This document shows positions 1-8,465 of a DNA stretch of 64,000 nt, piece by piece. The stretch's first letter is position 1; each line of letters starts with the position of its first letter. The position numbers and the translations under genes are program-made. Source of the stretch: Imtechella halotolerans (GTDB lineage: Bacteria; Bacteroidota; Bacteroidia; Flavobacteriales; Flavobacteriaceae); contig NZ_CP117969.2 in the NCBI RefSeq assembly GCF_028743515.2, positions 129,001 to 193,000 on the forward strand. Reading direction: 5' to 3'. The notes beneath the pieces were generated by a model. It made no database searches. It was given only the letters and a program-made list of their open reading frames with translations, and had not been told where the DNA came from.

Positions 1-12
1 AATTTTCTTTCT

Positions 13-744
13 ATGCACATCGTCAAACTTAATGCCATTGATTCTACAAATACCTATTTGCGGCAATTTGCCATGCAATATCCTTTGCAGGATTATACAG
101 TGATTTACACAGACGAACAACTGTCAGGACGTGGGCAAATGGGAACAATATGGATTTCTCAACCTGGCAAAAACCTTACGTTTAGTGTGTTGAAACACTT
201 TAAAGGGTTTCCCTTGGAACAACTTTTTTTTGTCAACATGAAAGTTTCTTTGGCAGTATTTAAGACATTGAGGCAGTTGAATATTCCCGATGTACATATA
301 AAGTGGCCAAACGACATTTTGTCAGCCAATGCTAAGATTGGGGGTGTATTGATTGAAAATTCGGTTAAGAATGCTACCACATTTGAGAGTATTATTGGAA
401 TTGGACTTAATGTAAACCAAATAGAATTTAATGGTCTTCAGAGTGTTTCCTCGTTACAACGCATTACAGGGAAAACTTTTGACCTTGATGAATTACTACA
501 TCACTTAGTTTCAGCATTGATCAGTGAGTTGGATGATTATTCTCAGTGGGATTTGGAAGTTCTGCAGCAGGAATATGAAGCTCAATTGTTTCGAATTAAT
601 AAGCCATCAACTTTTAAAAAGCAGGATGGTAGTTTGATCATGGGATTTATTCGTGGTGTCTCAGAGACTGGTAAACTGATTGTGGAGCTTGAAGATGCTA
701 TTTTTCAAGAGTTTGATTTAAAGGAAGTGAAATTGTTGTATTAA
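13..744 (+). CDS. birA: Biotin--[acetyl-CoA-carboxylase] ligase
   Basis: Attaches biotin to the carrier lysine of biotin carboxylases through a biotinyl-AMP intermediate, in the cytoplasm. The 243-residue protein shows the family landmarks: GRGQMG at residues 39-44 (biotin/ATP loop), KWPND at 97-101 and KIGG at 108-111. There is no N-terminal helix-turn-helix, so this is the monofunctional ligase and not the repressor-type BirA of E. coli. The gene starts 13 bases into the window, so its promoter is not visible. It ends at a strong bidirectional terminator shared with the convergent SRPBCC gene. Confidence 0.95.
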   Translation: MHIVKLNAIDSTNTYLRQFAMQYPLQDYTVIYTDEQLSGRGQMGTIWISQPGKNLTFSVLKHFKGFPLEQLFFVNMKVSLAVFKTLRQLNIPDVHIKWPNDILSANAKIGGVLIENSVKNATTFESIIGIGLNVNQIEFNGLQSVSSLQRITGKTFDLDELLHHLVSALISELDDYSQWDLEVLQQEYEAQLFRINKPSTFKKQDGSLIMGFIRGVSETGKLIVELEDAIFQEFDLKEVKLLY

Positions 745-770
745 AAAAGCCCAGATTTATCTGGGCTTTT
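745..770. terminator. Bidirectional intrinsic terminator between birA and the SRPBCC gene
   Basis: A perfect 12-bp stem (745-756 with 759-770) has A-rich and T-rich flanks on both sides and a core of GCCCAGA / TCTGGGC. It sits between two convergent genes, so it can stop transcription from both. Confidence 0.9.
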
Positions 771-793
771 AATATCATATTAAGGGATGGTGT

Positions 794-1183
794 TTATAAG
801 TTTTTCATTTTCTCAACCAAGGTGCCAATGAAGTTGGTGATAGGACCTTTTACCATCATTGCCATCATTGGGTTAAATGAACCTTCAAATTGAAGTTGAG
901 CATCAGTTTGCTCTCCTAAAGCATCAAGATTTGCTGTTAAAGTAAAAGGAAGTTTATCACTAGCAGCACCTAATACAACTTTAGAGTGGGGAGTTGATTC
1001 CTTCAATTCCAAAACTATCTCCGGCATCCCTTTAAGCGCAAATAAGAAACGTTTATCGCTCAGGACTTCGAATTTACTAATGTTATCTGGCATCAATTTT
1101 TCAAAGTTTTTGATGTCAGTTAGTAATGTATATAGCTCTTCAGCTGATTTTGGTACTGTTATTTTAGGACTTTCTATATTCAT
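794..1183 (-). CDS. SRPBCC (START-like) family protein
   Basis: A 129-residue cytoplasmic protein without signal or membrane segment. The N-terminal strand-helix pattern (IESPKITVPKSAEELYTLLTDIKNFEKLMPDN) and the later alternation of strands ending in a long amphipathic C-terminal helix (FIGTLVEKMKNL) are typical of the SRPBCC/START-like fold, which binds hydrophobic ligands. Flavobacteria usually carry this gene next to pyrE, as here: it lies 25 bases downstream of pyrE on the same strand and is probably cotranscribed. The ligand and role are unknown. The fold assignment is from overall pattern only. Confidence 0.75.
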   Translation of the reverse strand: MNIESPKITVPKSAEELYTLLTDIKNFEKLMPDNISKFEVLSDKRFLFALKGMPEIVLELKESTPHSKVVLGAASDKLPFTLTANLDALGEQTDAQLQFEGSFNPMMAMMVKGPITNFIGTLVEKMKNL

Positions 1184-1208
1184 TTTTTTATCACTAAATT
1201 GTTAGGTA

Positions 1209-1847
1209 TTATTTCCAATCAGCAGGATTGGTCCGCCAAGTTTTTAAAATAGCTACGTCTTCTTCGTTGATGTACTTGGTGTCCATGGCCTGTTCTAGTA
1301 AATGGTCATAGTTGCTCAAGGTATAGACACTCAGATTTTCTTTGGAAAAATTTTCTTCTGCAACAGCAAACCCATAAGAGAAAATGGCAATCATTCCTTT
1401 TACATTGGCACCTTGTGCTTTAAGTGCGGTTACCGCATTAAGACTACTTTTTCCGGTACTAATAAGATCTTCTACGACTACTACATTTTGACCCTTATCA
1501 AGAAAACCTTCAACCTGGTTTTCGCGACCATGCTTTTTAGGTTCAGGTCTAACGTATACAAAAGGAAGTCCCATATACTCCGCAACGAGCATTCCAATGC
1601 CTATGGCTCCTGTGGCAACTCCTGCAATTACATCTGGTTTACCAAATGTTTTTTCCAGTTGTTTAGCCATGTTTTCGCGCACATAATTACGAATAGGTGG
1701 AAATGAAAGTATGATTCTATTGTCGCAATAGATAGGGGATTTCCAGCCTGATGCCCATGTAAAAGAATTTTTGGGATTCAACTTTATTGCATTAATTTGC
1801 AATAATAGCTCGGCTGTTTTTTTGGCTGTGTTCTTTTCTAAAATCAT
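1209..1847 (-). CDS. pyrE: Orotate phosphoribosyltransferase
   Basis: Makes orotidine 5'-phosphate from orotate and PRPP in pyrimidine synthesis. From the ATG at 1847 the product is 212 residues, the usual length. The PRPP-binding loop VVVVEDLISTGKS lies at residues 122-134, and the KKHG segment at 104-107 matches the flexible catalytic loop. An in-frame extension up to 1979 has no family similarity and lies inside the divergent Nudix gene, so I reject it. The start codon overlaps the start codon of the Nudix gene by two bases. A -7-type motif (TACATTTG on this strand) ends only 4 bases before the ATG, suggesting a leaderless or nearly leaderless mRNA. Confidence 0.95.
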   Translation of the reverse strand: MILEKNTAKKTAELLLQINAIKLNPKNSFTWASGWKSPIYCDNRIILSFPPIRNYVRENMAKQLEKTFGKPDVIAGVATGAIGIGMLVAEYMGLPFVYVRPEPKKHGRENQVEGFLDKGQNVVVVEDLISTGKSSLNAVTALKAQGANVKGMIAIFSYGFAVAEENFSKENLSVYTLSNYDHLLEQAMDTKYINEEDVAILKTWRTNPADWK

Positions 1848-2439
1848 GACGCAAATGTATGAAGTTTTTATAAACGAACGACCCATCATTTTGACAAATA
1901 CACTTGTCAAAGAAACCGATTTCAAACAATACCTTCTTGAAGACGCTCGGGTTGAATACATTATAAAGCAGCTTTCCAAGGGTAAAATAAAAGCGGCTCA
2001 CTTGTATCATCCAGATGAACAACAATTGTTAAAGCGATTTAAAAATAAAATTCCCATTGTAGTGGCAGCCGGAGGGCTTGTAACCAATCCGGAAGGTCAG
2101 GTGCTTTTTATAAAAAGAAATGGAAAATGGGATTTACCAAAAGGAAAGCTAGATAAGGGAGAGACCATTGAGGAAGCCGCTTTACGGGAAGTTGAAGAAG
2201 AGACGGGTGTTAAAAAGCTTAAGCTGGGAGAATTCATAGGCAGAACCTACCATATCTTTAAACGTAATGGTGATTACAAGCTAAAAGAAACCTACTGGTA
2301 CAAAATGACTACAAATTACAAAGGTAAATTAGTGGCACAATGTGATGAAGGGATAGAAGAAGTAGTTTGGAAAACACAAGATCAAATCCCAGTAGCATTA
2401 AAATATTCTTATGCGAATATTAGAAGATTGTTTCAATAA
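1846..2439 (+). CDS. Nudix hydrolase
   Basis: Hydrolyses a nucleoside diphosphate linked to another moiety; the substrate is unknown. The Nudix box GX5EX7REUXEEXGU is complete (GKLDKGET..., then REVEEETGV) around residues 105-128 of the 197-residue product. The N-terminal 65 residues form a separate extension (YEVFINERPIILT...) common in Bacteroidota Nudix proteins. The start is either the ATG at 1846 or the one at 1855; the first overlaps the pyrE start codon. No clear promoter is visible, and it would have to lie inside pyrE. The gene ends directly in a bidirectional terminator. Confidence 0.85.
   Translation: MTQMYEVFINERPIILTNTLVKETDFKQYLLEDARVEYIIKQLSKGKIKAAHLYHPDEQQLLKRFKNKIPIVVAAGGLVTNPEGQVLFIKRNGKWDLPKGKLDKGETIEEAALREVEEETGVKKLKLGEFIGRTYHIFKRNGDYKLKETYWYKMTTNYKGKLVAQCDEGIEEVVWKTQDQIPVALKYSYANIRRLFQ
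1852..1859 (-). promoter_or_regulatory. Probable -7 element of the pyrE promoter
   Basis: On the minus strand this reads TACATTTG, a match to the Bacteroidota consensus TAnnTTTG. Its end lies 4 bases before the pyrE ATG, so transcription would begin at or next to the start codon. I see no clear -33 TTG at the expected distance, which lowers confidence. Confidence 0.5.
1890..1911. promoter_or_regulatory. Perfect 8-bp inverted repeat near the pyrE/Nudix starts
   Basis: TTTGACAA, six bases, then TTGTCAAA: a perfect dyad inside the Nudix coding region, about 30-60 bases upstream of the predicted pyrE start on the minus strand. Its symmetry and position suit an operator for a dimeric regulator, but it is also coding sequence and could be chance. 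Confidence 0.3.
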
Positions 2440-2440
2440 A

Positions 2441-2469
2441 AAAAAGACGTTTAAAGGACGTCTTTTTTT
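2441..2469. terminator. Bidirectional terminator between Nudix and M14 peptidase genes
   Basis: Stem AAAAAGACGT (2441-2450) pairs with ACGTCTTTTT (2458-2467) around a 7-base loop, followed by more T. It lies between convergent genes and starts one base after the Nudix stop codon. Confidence 0.9.
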
Positions 2470-2476
2470 ATAGTAT

Positions 2477-4255
2477 TTATTCCATTAGTCTAAATATGGG
2501 ATATCGCATATGTGCTTTTTCATAATGAGGTGAATTTTTGTATATCCAATCTAGTTGTTGGTACCAATTTTCAGAAAAGGACTCGTTTTCAGCTCGTTTG
2601 GCTTCGAATTCAGATTTTAATTGTGGATTATTGTCTAGAATTTCTTTGGCAATATCCTCAAAAACATACGCTGAAAAACCTTCTTTTTGTTGGAGAATAG
2701 TGTCGAAGAAATTCCAATTAAAGAATGAATCTGGTGCCTCTGGTTCCAATACTTCCAAAAGATATCTTAACCCTGGTTGTTGAATGTCTATGAGATAATC
2801 ACCTTTACGTACCGAAATACTATCTTGGTGTTTAGTAACTGTTGTATTGTAATGTTGATAATGTCCTTCAAAAGGGGTCGTGCGGGTTTGAAATGTTTCA
2901 ATCCGGTAATATTCTGCCCATATTTTCTTATCCTGATCAACCTGATTCATAGTGATCTTGTTTTTTTGAAGTAACTCTATAATTTTATGCCATCCTTGTG
3001 GAATAATGTATCCTTTAGGTACATTTACCATTTTTGTAGGTTTGAAATAATTTTGATATACAATTTCCTTACTAAAAGGTTGGTTGCGATCATATTTTAA
3101 CCTTGGAAGACCTGTTACTTCACTTGTTATGGTATCCGCCTTATACCCTTTGAATTCAAAAGTTGAAAAACGGGTGGTGTCAAGTTCCCAATCCACTGGG
3201 TACTGACTTAATTGTGCAAAGTATTCTTCATTTTTCTTACGTGTTTGACTAATAGTCTCTGCATCTTTGTCGACAAGATCAATCATGCTTTTCATGAGCT
3301 CATAGGTGCCTTCAACACGCTCTTTGTAAGGTTTAAGCATGTGTGTTTCCACAGTTATTCCTAATACATTCCAAAGGGCGCTGTATCCTACAGAGTAGCG
3401 TGGATAATCCATGAATTGCGAGAATCCATGGTCTGGAGGCTTATTCCAAACATTAACATAGGGAGTAATAATCCAATTTCGATCAGGAAGGCTGTCATGT
3501 TCCTTGCTCATGGTTTTTGCTGCCAGTGATTTTTCTAAATCAGGTACCATTTTAGTATGAAGGTATTCTCCTAATTCACCACCAAGTTTATTGTGTTGAG
3601 TGAATAAATGGGTAAGGACATATTGATAATCTGCTCCGTTGCTCACATGATTGTCTATTAGGACATCAGGTTGTACAAGGTGAAATATTTCGGCAAATGA
3701 TTGCGCATTTTTAGTGTCCGATTTTATGAAATCACGGTTTAAGTCATAATTGCGCGCATTTCCTCTAAATCCATATTCTTGAGGTCCATCTTGATTAACT
3801 CTAGTGGTGCTGTTGCGATTAAGAGCGCCACCAATATTGTATACAGGAATTGCTACAATAACAGTGTTTTTAGGTGCTTCCAGTTGTTTTTGTGCCAAGT
3901 TGCGTATAAGTAGCATGGTTGCATCGATACCATCAGGCTCTCCTGGATGAATGCCATTATTTATTAAAATGATCCTCTTATCCTTACGGATATTATTGAA
4001 ATTGAAATCTCCATCTGGATTATACGTTACAATGTGAAGTGGGTAACCACTATCGGTAAGTCCCATTGTTTGTAAAGCAACCGTTGTATAAGATTGTGAT
4101 AGTTCTTTGTAAAAATCAATTACTTCCTGATAGGATGGAGTTTCTTTTCCATTAGATTTTTCATATCGAGTTACAAAACTATCCTTTTTAGATGTTAAAG
4201 GGGAATCACAGCCGTAAATAATAACTAATAATAGGCTAATACAGAATTGTTTCAT
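2477..4255 (-). CDS. M14-family zinc carboxypeptidase, lipoprotein
   Basis: A 592-residue exported peptidase. The N-terminus has a lipoprotein signal with the lipid cysteine at residue 16 (LVIIYGC), so it probably sits in the cell envelope. Zinc ligands of the M14 fold are visible: H103 and E106 in GIHPGEPDG and H203 in DNHVSNG. The RGNARNYDLNRD stretch around residue 170 carries the substrate-carboxylate arginine, and TVETHM later probably carries the catalytic glutamate. Its substrate is likely oligopeptides or peptidoglycan-derived peptides. It stands alone between a terminator and the coaD-ddl pair. The lipobox has an unusual Tyr at -2. Confidence 0.88.
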   Translation of the reverse strand: MKQFCISLLLVIIYGCDSPLTSKKDSFVTRYEKSNGKETPSYQEVIDFYKELSQSYTTVALQTMGLTDSGYPLHIVTYNPDGDFNFNNIRKDKRIILINNGIHPGEPDGIDATMLLIRNLAQKQLEAPKNTVIVAIPVYNIGGALNRNSTTRVNQDGPQEYGFRGNARNYDLNRDFIKSDTKNAQSFAEIFHLVQPDVLIDNHVSNGADYQYVLTHLFTQHNKLGGELGEYLHTKMVPDLEKSLAAKTMSKEHDSLPDRNWIITPYVNVWNKPPDHGFSQFMDYPRYSVGYSALWNVLGITVETHMLKPYKERVEGTYELMKSMIDLVDKDAETISQTRKKNEEYFAQLSQYPVDWELDTTRFSTFEFKGYKADTITSEVTGLPRLKYDRNQPFSKEIVYQNYFKPTKMVNVPKGYIIPQGWHKIIELLQKNKITMNQVDQDKKIWAEYYRIETFQTRTTPFEGHYQHYNTTVTKHQDSISVRKGDYLIDIQQPGLRYLLEVLEPEAPDSFFNWNFFDTILQQKEGFSAYVFEDIAKEILDNNPQLKSEFEAKRAENESFSENWYQQLDWIYKNSPHYEKAHMRYPIFRLME

Positions 4256-4357
4256 GAATAGAAGGTTTGGCTAATCAAACATACTAAAAAAACAACAACA
4301 TGTTATAAAAATTAGACAGAAAGCAATTAATCAATAACCAAGGGAGTTTTTTTAGTT

Positions 4358-4813
4358 CTATTCCAGATGAACACTGTTGGGTACTAACACGGAATAATCT
4401 CCACCATTGCGAATCACATCTCGAACAATAGATGATGAAATATAAGAAGTACTGGCCGCTGTTAATAGGAATACTGTTTCAATACCTGATAACTTTCTGT
4501 TTGTATGTGCTATCGCTTTTTCAAACTCAAAATCAGCTGGGTTTCTCAATCCTCGTAGAATAAACTGTGCATCAATTTCTTTGCAGAAATCCACTGTTAG
4601 TCCCTGATAGGTAACTACTTTTATTTTAGGTTCATTGGAAAATGCTTTTTTAATAAATGCCATTCGTTCTTCTAGTGTAAACATATACTTTTTTTCGGCA
4701 TTGATTCCAATGGCTACAACTACTTCATCGAACAAGTGTACTCCACGTTTTATGATGTCATAATGACCTAAAGTAATTGGGTCAAATGATCCTGGAAATA
4801 GGGCTCTTCTCAT
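4358..4813 (-). CDS. coaD: Phosphopantetheine adenylyltransferase
   Basis: Fourth step of coenzyme A synthesis: joins AMP to 4'-phosphopantetheine. The 151-residue product has the nucleotidyltransferase motif TLGH at residues 14-17 (after PGSFDP) and the second motif ISSSIVRD, both needed for ATP binding. Length and start (MRRALFPGSFDP) fit the family exactly. It lies 13 bases downstream of ddl on the same strand and is probably cotranscribed with it. Confidence 0.96.
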   Translation of the reverse strand: MRRALFPGSFDPITLGHYDIIKRGVHLFDEVVVAIGINAEKKYMFTLEERMAFIKKAFSNEPKIKVVTYQGLTVDFCKEIDAQFILRGLRNPADFEFEKAIAHTNRKLSGIETVFLLTAASTSYISSSIVRDVIRNGGDYSVLVPNSVHLE

Positions 4814-4826
4814 ACTTAAATTTTTG

Positions 4827-5804
4827 TTACTTGGTTAAAGCCAATTCAAGTGCGTTATCAAATAATTCACTTAATGAAATACCTGCCTTGGCCGCTTGTT
4901 GAGGAAGTATACTGGCCTCTGTAAGTCCAGGGACGGTATTTACCTCTAAAAGATGTGGTTCACCTTCCACAAAGATATACTCACTTCGACTAAACCCTTT
5001 CATTTTTAAGACTTCGTATACCTTTTTGGCTGTTGCACTTACTTTTGCAGCCATCTCATCACTAATACGTGCCGGGGTAATCTCTTGGGATTGACCAAGA
5101 TATTTTGCCTTATAATCAAAGAAATCATTGTCGGAAACAATTTCTGTGATCGGTAAAACAGTAACATTCCCCTTATAATTAATTACTCCTACAGATACTT
5201 CCGTTCCATCAAGAAAAGATTCTATAATGATCTCGTCATCTTCCTTAAAAGCTACCTCTACAGCATTCAGCATGTCTTCCTCAGCGTATACTTTGCTAAC
5301 TCCAAAGCTACTTCCGGCCTTGTTAGCTTTTACAAAACAAGGTAAGCCTACCGCGTTAATGATGGCTGGAATATCTATGGTGTCCCCTAAGTTAAGATAA
5401 TAGGATTTGGCTGTTTTAATTCCATAAGGCTTCAATACTGAAAGTAAGTCACGTTTATTAAATGTAAGAGCGGCCTGGTAGAAATCACAGCTTGTTTGTG
5501 GTATTCCTAGTAATGCAAAGTAGGCTTGCAAATAACCATCTTCTCCAGGACTGCCATGAATTGCGTTAAAAACACCATCAAATAGGATGTGTTGACCATC
5601 AATAGTAATTGAAAAATCATGACGGTTAACTGGAATTTCACTTCCATCATCAGCAATATAAACCCATTTTTCTTTGAGAAGATGAATTCGGTATCCTTTG
5701 TATTTTTGGATATCTAGGTTAGCATACACCACATTTCCACTTTGAAGCGAGATATTATATTCGCTGGAGTACCCTCCCATTACAATAGCAATATTCTTTT
5801 GCAT
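4827..5804 (-). CDS. ddl: D-alanine--D-alanine ligase
   Basis: Joins two D-alanines for the peptidoglycan stem peptide. The 325-residue protein has the ATP-grasp layout: N-terminal MGGYSSEYNISLQSG, the IHGSPGEDG motif near residue 83, and the C-terminal EVNTVPGLTEAS metal-binding motif. Upstream, the minus strand carries a -7-like TATTTTTG at 5836-5843. It is followed by coaD. The PASTA/pseudouridine synthase pair diverges from the same intergenic region, as is common in flavobacteria. Confidence 0.95.
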   Translation of the reverse strand: MQKNIAIVMGGYSSEYNISLQSGNVVYANLDIQKYKGYRIHLLKEKWVYIADDGSEIPVNRHDFSITIDGQHILFDGVFNAIHGSPGEDGYLQAYFALLGIPQTSCDFYQAALTFNKRDLLSVLKPYGIKTAKSYYLNLGDTIDIPAIINAVGLPCFVKANKAGSSFGVSKVYAEEDMLNAVEVAFKEDDEIIIESFLDGTEVSVGVINYKGNVTVLPITEIVSDNDFFDYKAKYLGQSQEITPARISDEMAAKVSATAKKVYEVLKMKGFSRSEYIFVEGEPHLLEVNTVPGLTEASILPQQAAKAGISLSELFDNALELALTK

Positions 5805-5835
5805 ACAGCTGAAAAACTTTCAAGATTTGTAACTT

Positions 5836-5843
5836 CAAAAATA
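5836..5843 (-). promoter_or_regulatory. Probable -7 element of the ddl-coaD promoter
   Basis: Reads TATTTTTG on the minus strand (consensus TAnnTTTG), 31 bases before the ddl start codon. No clear -33 element is seen. Confidence 0.45.
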
Positions 5844-5928
5844 AAACTAATTTGACGATATAAGTGTCCTAATATAATTATTTGTGATAAGGTGTCTACA
5901 ATAAAAACTGGGTACGCATGGTTTTTTA

Positions 5929-5936
5929 TATATTTG
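5929..5936 (+). promoter_or_regulatory. Probable -7 element of the PASTA-rluD promoter
   Basis: TATATTTG matches the Bacteroidota -7 consensus and ends 18 bases before the PASTA gene start. The -33 region is weak. Confidence 0.5.
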
Positions 5937-5954
5937 TCATCCTAAACAAAAGGT

Positions 5955-6563
5955 ATGAGTATCTTCCGATTTCTTGTTAGTAAAACATTTGTAAAGCAGC
6001 TTGTGATAGCTGGAATATTATTGATTGTATTGGTGTTTTTAACCTTGCAAATGCTTAAAGTCCAAACAAATCATGGTGAACATGTTGCTGTTCCAGATTT
6101 ATCTAAAAAATCATTACATGAAGTGGCTGAAATTCTCGAAGCGACAGATTTAAGGTTTGAGGTTTTAGATTCCACGGATTATAATCCTAAATACCCTGTT
6201 TATTCTGTTATTGATCAAAACCCTAAGGCGGGTTCTCAAGTTAAACAAAACCGTAAAATTTATTTAACCATTAATCCATCAGGTTATCGTAAGGTAACTA
6301 TTCCTAAGGTGGTGCAAATCACTAGACGTAGTGCTGAAGCAACATTAAAAGCAGTAGGATTGGAAATTGGAAAGGTTACCTATGTAGATAATATAGGAAA
6401 GGATATGGTATTGGGATTGGAATTTAAAGGTAAGGAGATACAACCTGGTGACCAACTTATAAAGACTTCAAAGATAGACCTGATCTGTGGAAACGGAAAT
6501 GATATTAACAGTATGATGGAGGATAATTCTCCGGAAACAATACAAGAAGATGGAGGAATATAA
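5955..6563 (+). CDS. PASTA domain-containing membrane protein
   Basis: A 202-residue protein with one N-terminal membrane segment (about residues 16-34) followed by two PASTA domains (about 48-115 and 116-178) that would face the periplasm. PASTA domains bind peptidoglycan fragments or act as structural modules. Unlike the well-known PASTA kinases of Gram-positive bacteria, there is no kinase domain, and none is encoded nearby. The last 14 bases overlap the start of the pseudouridine synthase, so the two are translationally coupled. The divergent neighbour ddl hints at a cell-wall role, by inference only. Confidence 0.88.
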   Translation: MSIFRFLVSKTFVKQLVIAGILLIVLVFLTLQMLKVQTNHGEHVAVPDLSKKSLHEVAEILEATDLRFEVLDSTDYNPKYPVYSVIDQNPKAGSQVKQNRKIYLTINPSGYRKVTIPKVVQITRRSAEATLKAVGLEIGKVTYVDNIGKDMVLGLEFKGKEIQPGDQLIKTSKIDLICGNGNDINSMMEDNSPETIQEDGGI

Positions 6564-7587
6564 TCCTGAAACAGAAGCTCAGGATGATGATCTTTATGAG
6601 CATTATAGTTTTAAGGCTGATAAAGGTCAGCAACCTTTCCGTATTGATAAATTCTTGATGAATCGAATAGAGAACGCAACTCGTAATAAAATTCAACAAG
6701 CGGCCAAAAATGGAAACATCTATGTGAATGGAGTTACTGTTAAACAAAATTATAAGGTAAAAGCGGGTGATGAAATAAAAGTGTTGTTTGCTCATCCACC
6801 TCACGAATATTTGCTAACTCCTGAGAATATTCCTTTGGACATAGTGTATGAGGATGAAGTTCTTTTGGTAGTTAATAAACCAGCAGGGATGGTGGTCCAT
6901 CCAGGTCATGGGAATTATAGCGGGACCCTTATTAATGCTCTAATTTATCATTTTGACAATCTTCCAATTAATAGTAGTGAACGACCTGGCCTAGTTCACA
7001 GGATTGATAAAGATACAAGTGGTCTTTTGGTAATAGCTAAAACAGAACACGCTTTAAATCATTTGTCTAAACAGTTTTTTGATAAATCAAGTGAACGAGA
7101 GTATGTAGCACTCGTTTGGGGTAATGTGGAAGAAGATGAAGGAACTGTAAGGGGGCATATTGGCAGACATTTGCGAGATAGATTACAAATGGCTGTTTTT
7201 GAAGATGGAAGTTTAGGTAAAGAAGCTGTTACTCATTATAAGGTTCTTGAGCGATTCGGGTATGTTACTCTTATTTCATGTAAGTTAGAAACTGGACGTA
7301 CACATCAGATTCGTGTCCATATGAAATATATTGGACATACCTTATTTAACGACGAACGTTATGGTGGTGATAAAATTTTAAAAGGCACTACATTCACAAA
7401 GTATAAACAATTTGTTGAGAACTGTTTTCAAGTACTTCCACGTCAAGCTTTACATGCCAAAACCCTAGGTTTTGAACACCCTGTAACAGGTACCTTTTTG
7501 CGTTTTGATACTGAAATACCTGAGGATATGCAGGCTTGTATCGAGAAATGGCGTACCTATTCTAAGCATCAAGATCTGGAATTGTAA
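6550..7587 (+). CDS. rluD: RluA/RluD-family pseudouridine synthase
   Basis: Isomerises uridines in 23S rRNA to pseudouridine. The 345-residue protein has an N-terminal S4 RNA-binding domain (about residues 29-78) and the catalytic motif HRIDKDTSG at 150-158, whose first Asp (D153) is the nucleophile by analogy with the family. The lineage and S4 domain favour RluD, but other RluA-group targets are possible. The start overlaps the end of the PASTA gene by 14 bases. This pairing is common in Bacteroidota, though no functional link is established. Confidence 0.9.
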   Translation: MEEYNPETEAQDDDLYEHYSFKADKGQQPFRIDKFLMNRIENATRNKIQQAAKNGNIYVNGVTVKQNYKVKAGDEIKVLFAHPPHEYLLTPENIPLDIVYEDEVLLVVNKPAGMVVHPGHGNYSGTLINALIYHFDNLPINSSERPGLVHRIDKDTSGLLVIAKTEHALNHLSKQFFDKSSEREYVALVWGNVEEDEGTVRGHIGRHLRDRLQMAVFEDGSLGKEAVTHYKVLERFGYVTLISCKLETGRTHQIRVHMKYIGHTLFNDERYGGDKILKGTTFTKYKQFVENCFQVLPRQALHAKTLGFEHPVTGTFLRFDTEIPEDMQACIEKWRTYSKHQDLEL

Positions 7588-7638
7588 TAGTGCATCAATT
7601 TTTTTGATATTACTATCAATAAGTTATGTCTATTGGTG

Positions 7639-7669
7639 TTGAGGGTTCTATGGTTTAATTGTACTTTTG
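7639..7669 (+). promoter_or_regulatory. Promoter of yaaA
   Basis: TTG at 7639-7641 and TACTTTTG at 7662-7669 are separated by 20 bases, fitting the Bacteroidota -33/-7 pattern. The element ends 28 bases before the yaaA ATG. Confidence 0.6.
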
Positions 7670-7697
7670 ATTTGTCAATATAAAAACTGATTCACTC

Positions 7698-8456
7698 ATG
7701 AAATTTGTTATATCGCCTGCTAAATCATTAAACTTCGAATCGCCAGTACCAACTGAAAAATTTACTCAAGGAGTATTTCTTCCTGAAGCCGAACGTTTAA
7801 ATGGCATACTAAAAAAGAAATCCAGCAAGTCATTGTCGAAATTGATGCATATTTCGGATGATTTGGGTAGACTTAATTATGAACGAAATCAAGAGTGGAA
7901 ACTTCCTTTTACATTAGAAAATTCACGTCAGGCATTATATGCTTTTAGTGGTGATGTATACAGAGGTTTGGACGCGTACACCATACCTGTAGAAAAATTA
8001 GATCAGGTTCAACAATCACTACGTATTCTATCAGGACAATACGGGCTGTTAAAGCCATTGGATCTTATGCAGCCCTATAGGCTAGAAATGGGTACTTCCT
8101 TGGCTGTAGGTAAGGCAAAGAATCTGTATGAATTTTGGAAGACTAAAATTACCAAAGCCCTTAATGACGAATTGGAAGAAGGGGAACTATTTGTCAACCT
8201 AGCCAGTAACGAGTATTTTAAAGCTGTTGATGTGAAGTCTTTGAAAGTGCCTGTAATTACGGCCACTTTTAAAGATTTTAAAAATGGAGAATATAAAACA
8301 GTTATGACGTATGCTAAGCTTGCACGAGGGTATATGTCAAGGTATATTATCGATACTAATGCCCAAACAATTGAAGATTTAAAAGGGTTCAATTACCAAG
8401 GATATGGTTTTAGTGAGGTAATGTCAACCGAGAAGGAACTCGTTTTTATCCGTTAA
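7698..8456 (+). CDS. yaaA: Peroxide stress protein YaaA (UPF0246)
   Basis: A 252-residue cytoplasmic protein of the YaaA/DUF328 family, which in E. coli lowers free iron during hydrogen peroxide stress. The start ISPAKSLNFESP and the central LSGQYGLLKPLDLMQPYRLEMG block are the family signatures, and the length is typical. It has its own promoter and is followed after 9 bases by the glycosylase-like gene, so the two probably form one transcript. Confidence 0.93.
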   Translation: MKFVISPAKSLNFESPVPTEKFTQGVFLPEAERLNGILKKKSSKSLSKLMHISDDLGRLNYERNQEWKLPFTLENSRQALYAFSGDVYRGLDAYTIPVEKLDQVQQSLRILSGQYGLLKPLDLMQPYRLEMGTSLAVGKAKNLYEFWKTKITKALNDELEEGELFVNLASNEYFKAVDVKSLKVPVITATFKDFKNGEYKTVMTYAKLARGYMSRYIIDTNAQTIEDLKGFNYQGYGFSEVMSTEKELVFIR

Positions 8457-8465
8457 TAAGGTATT

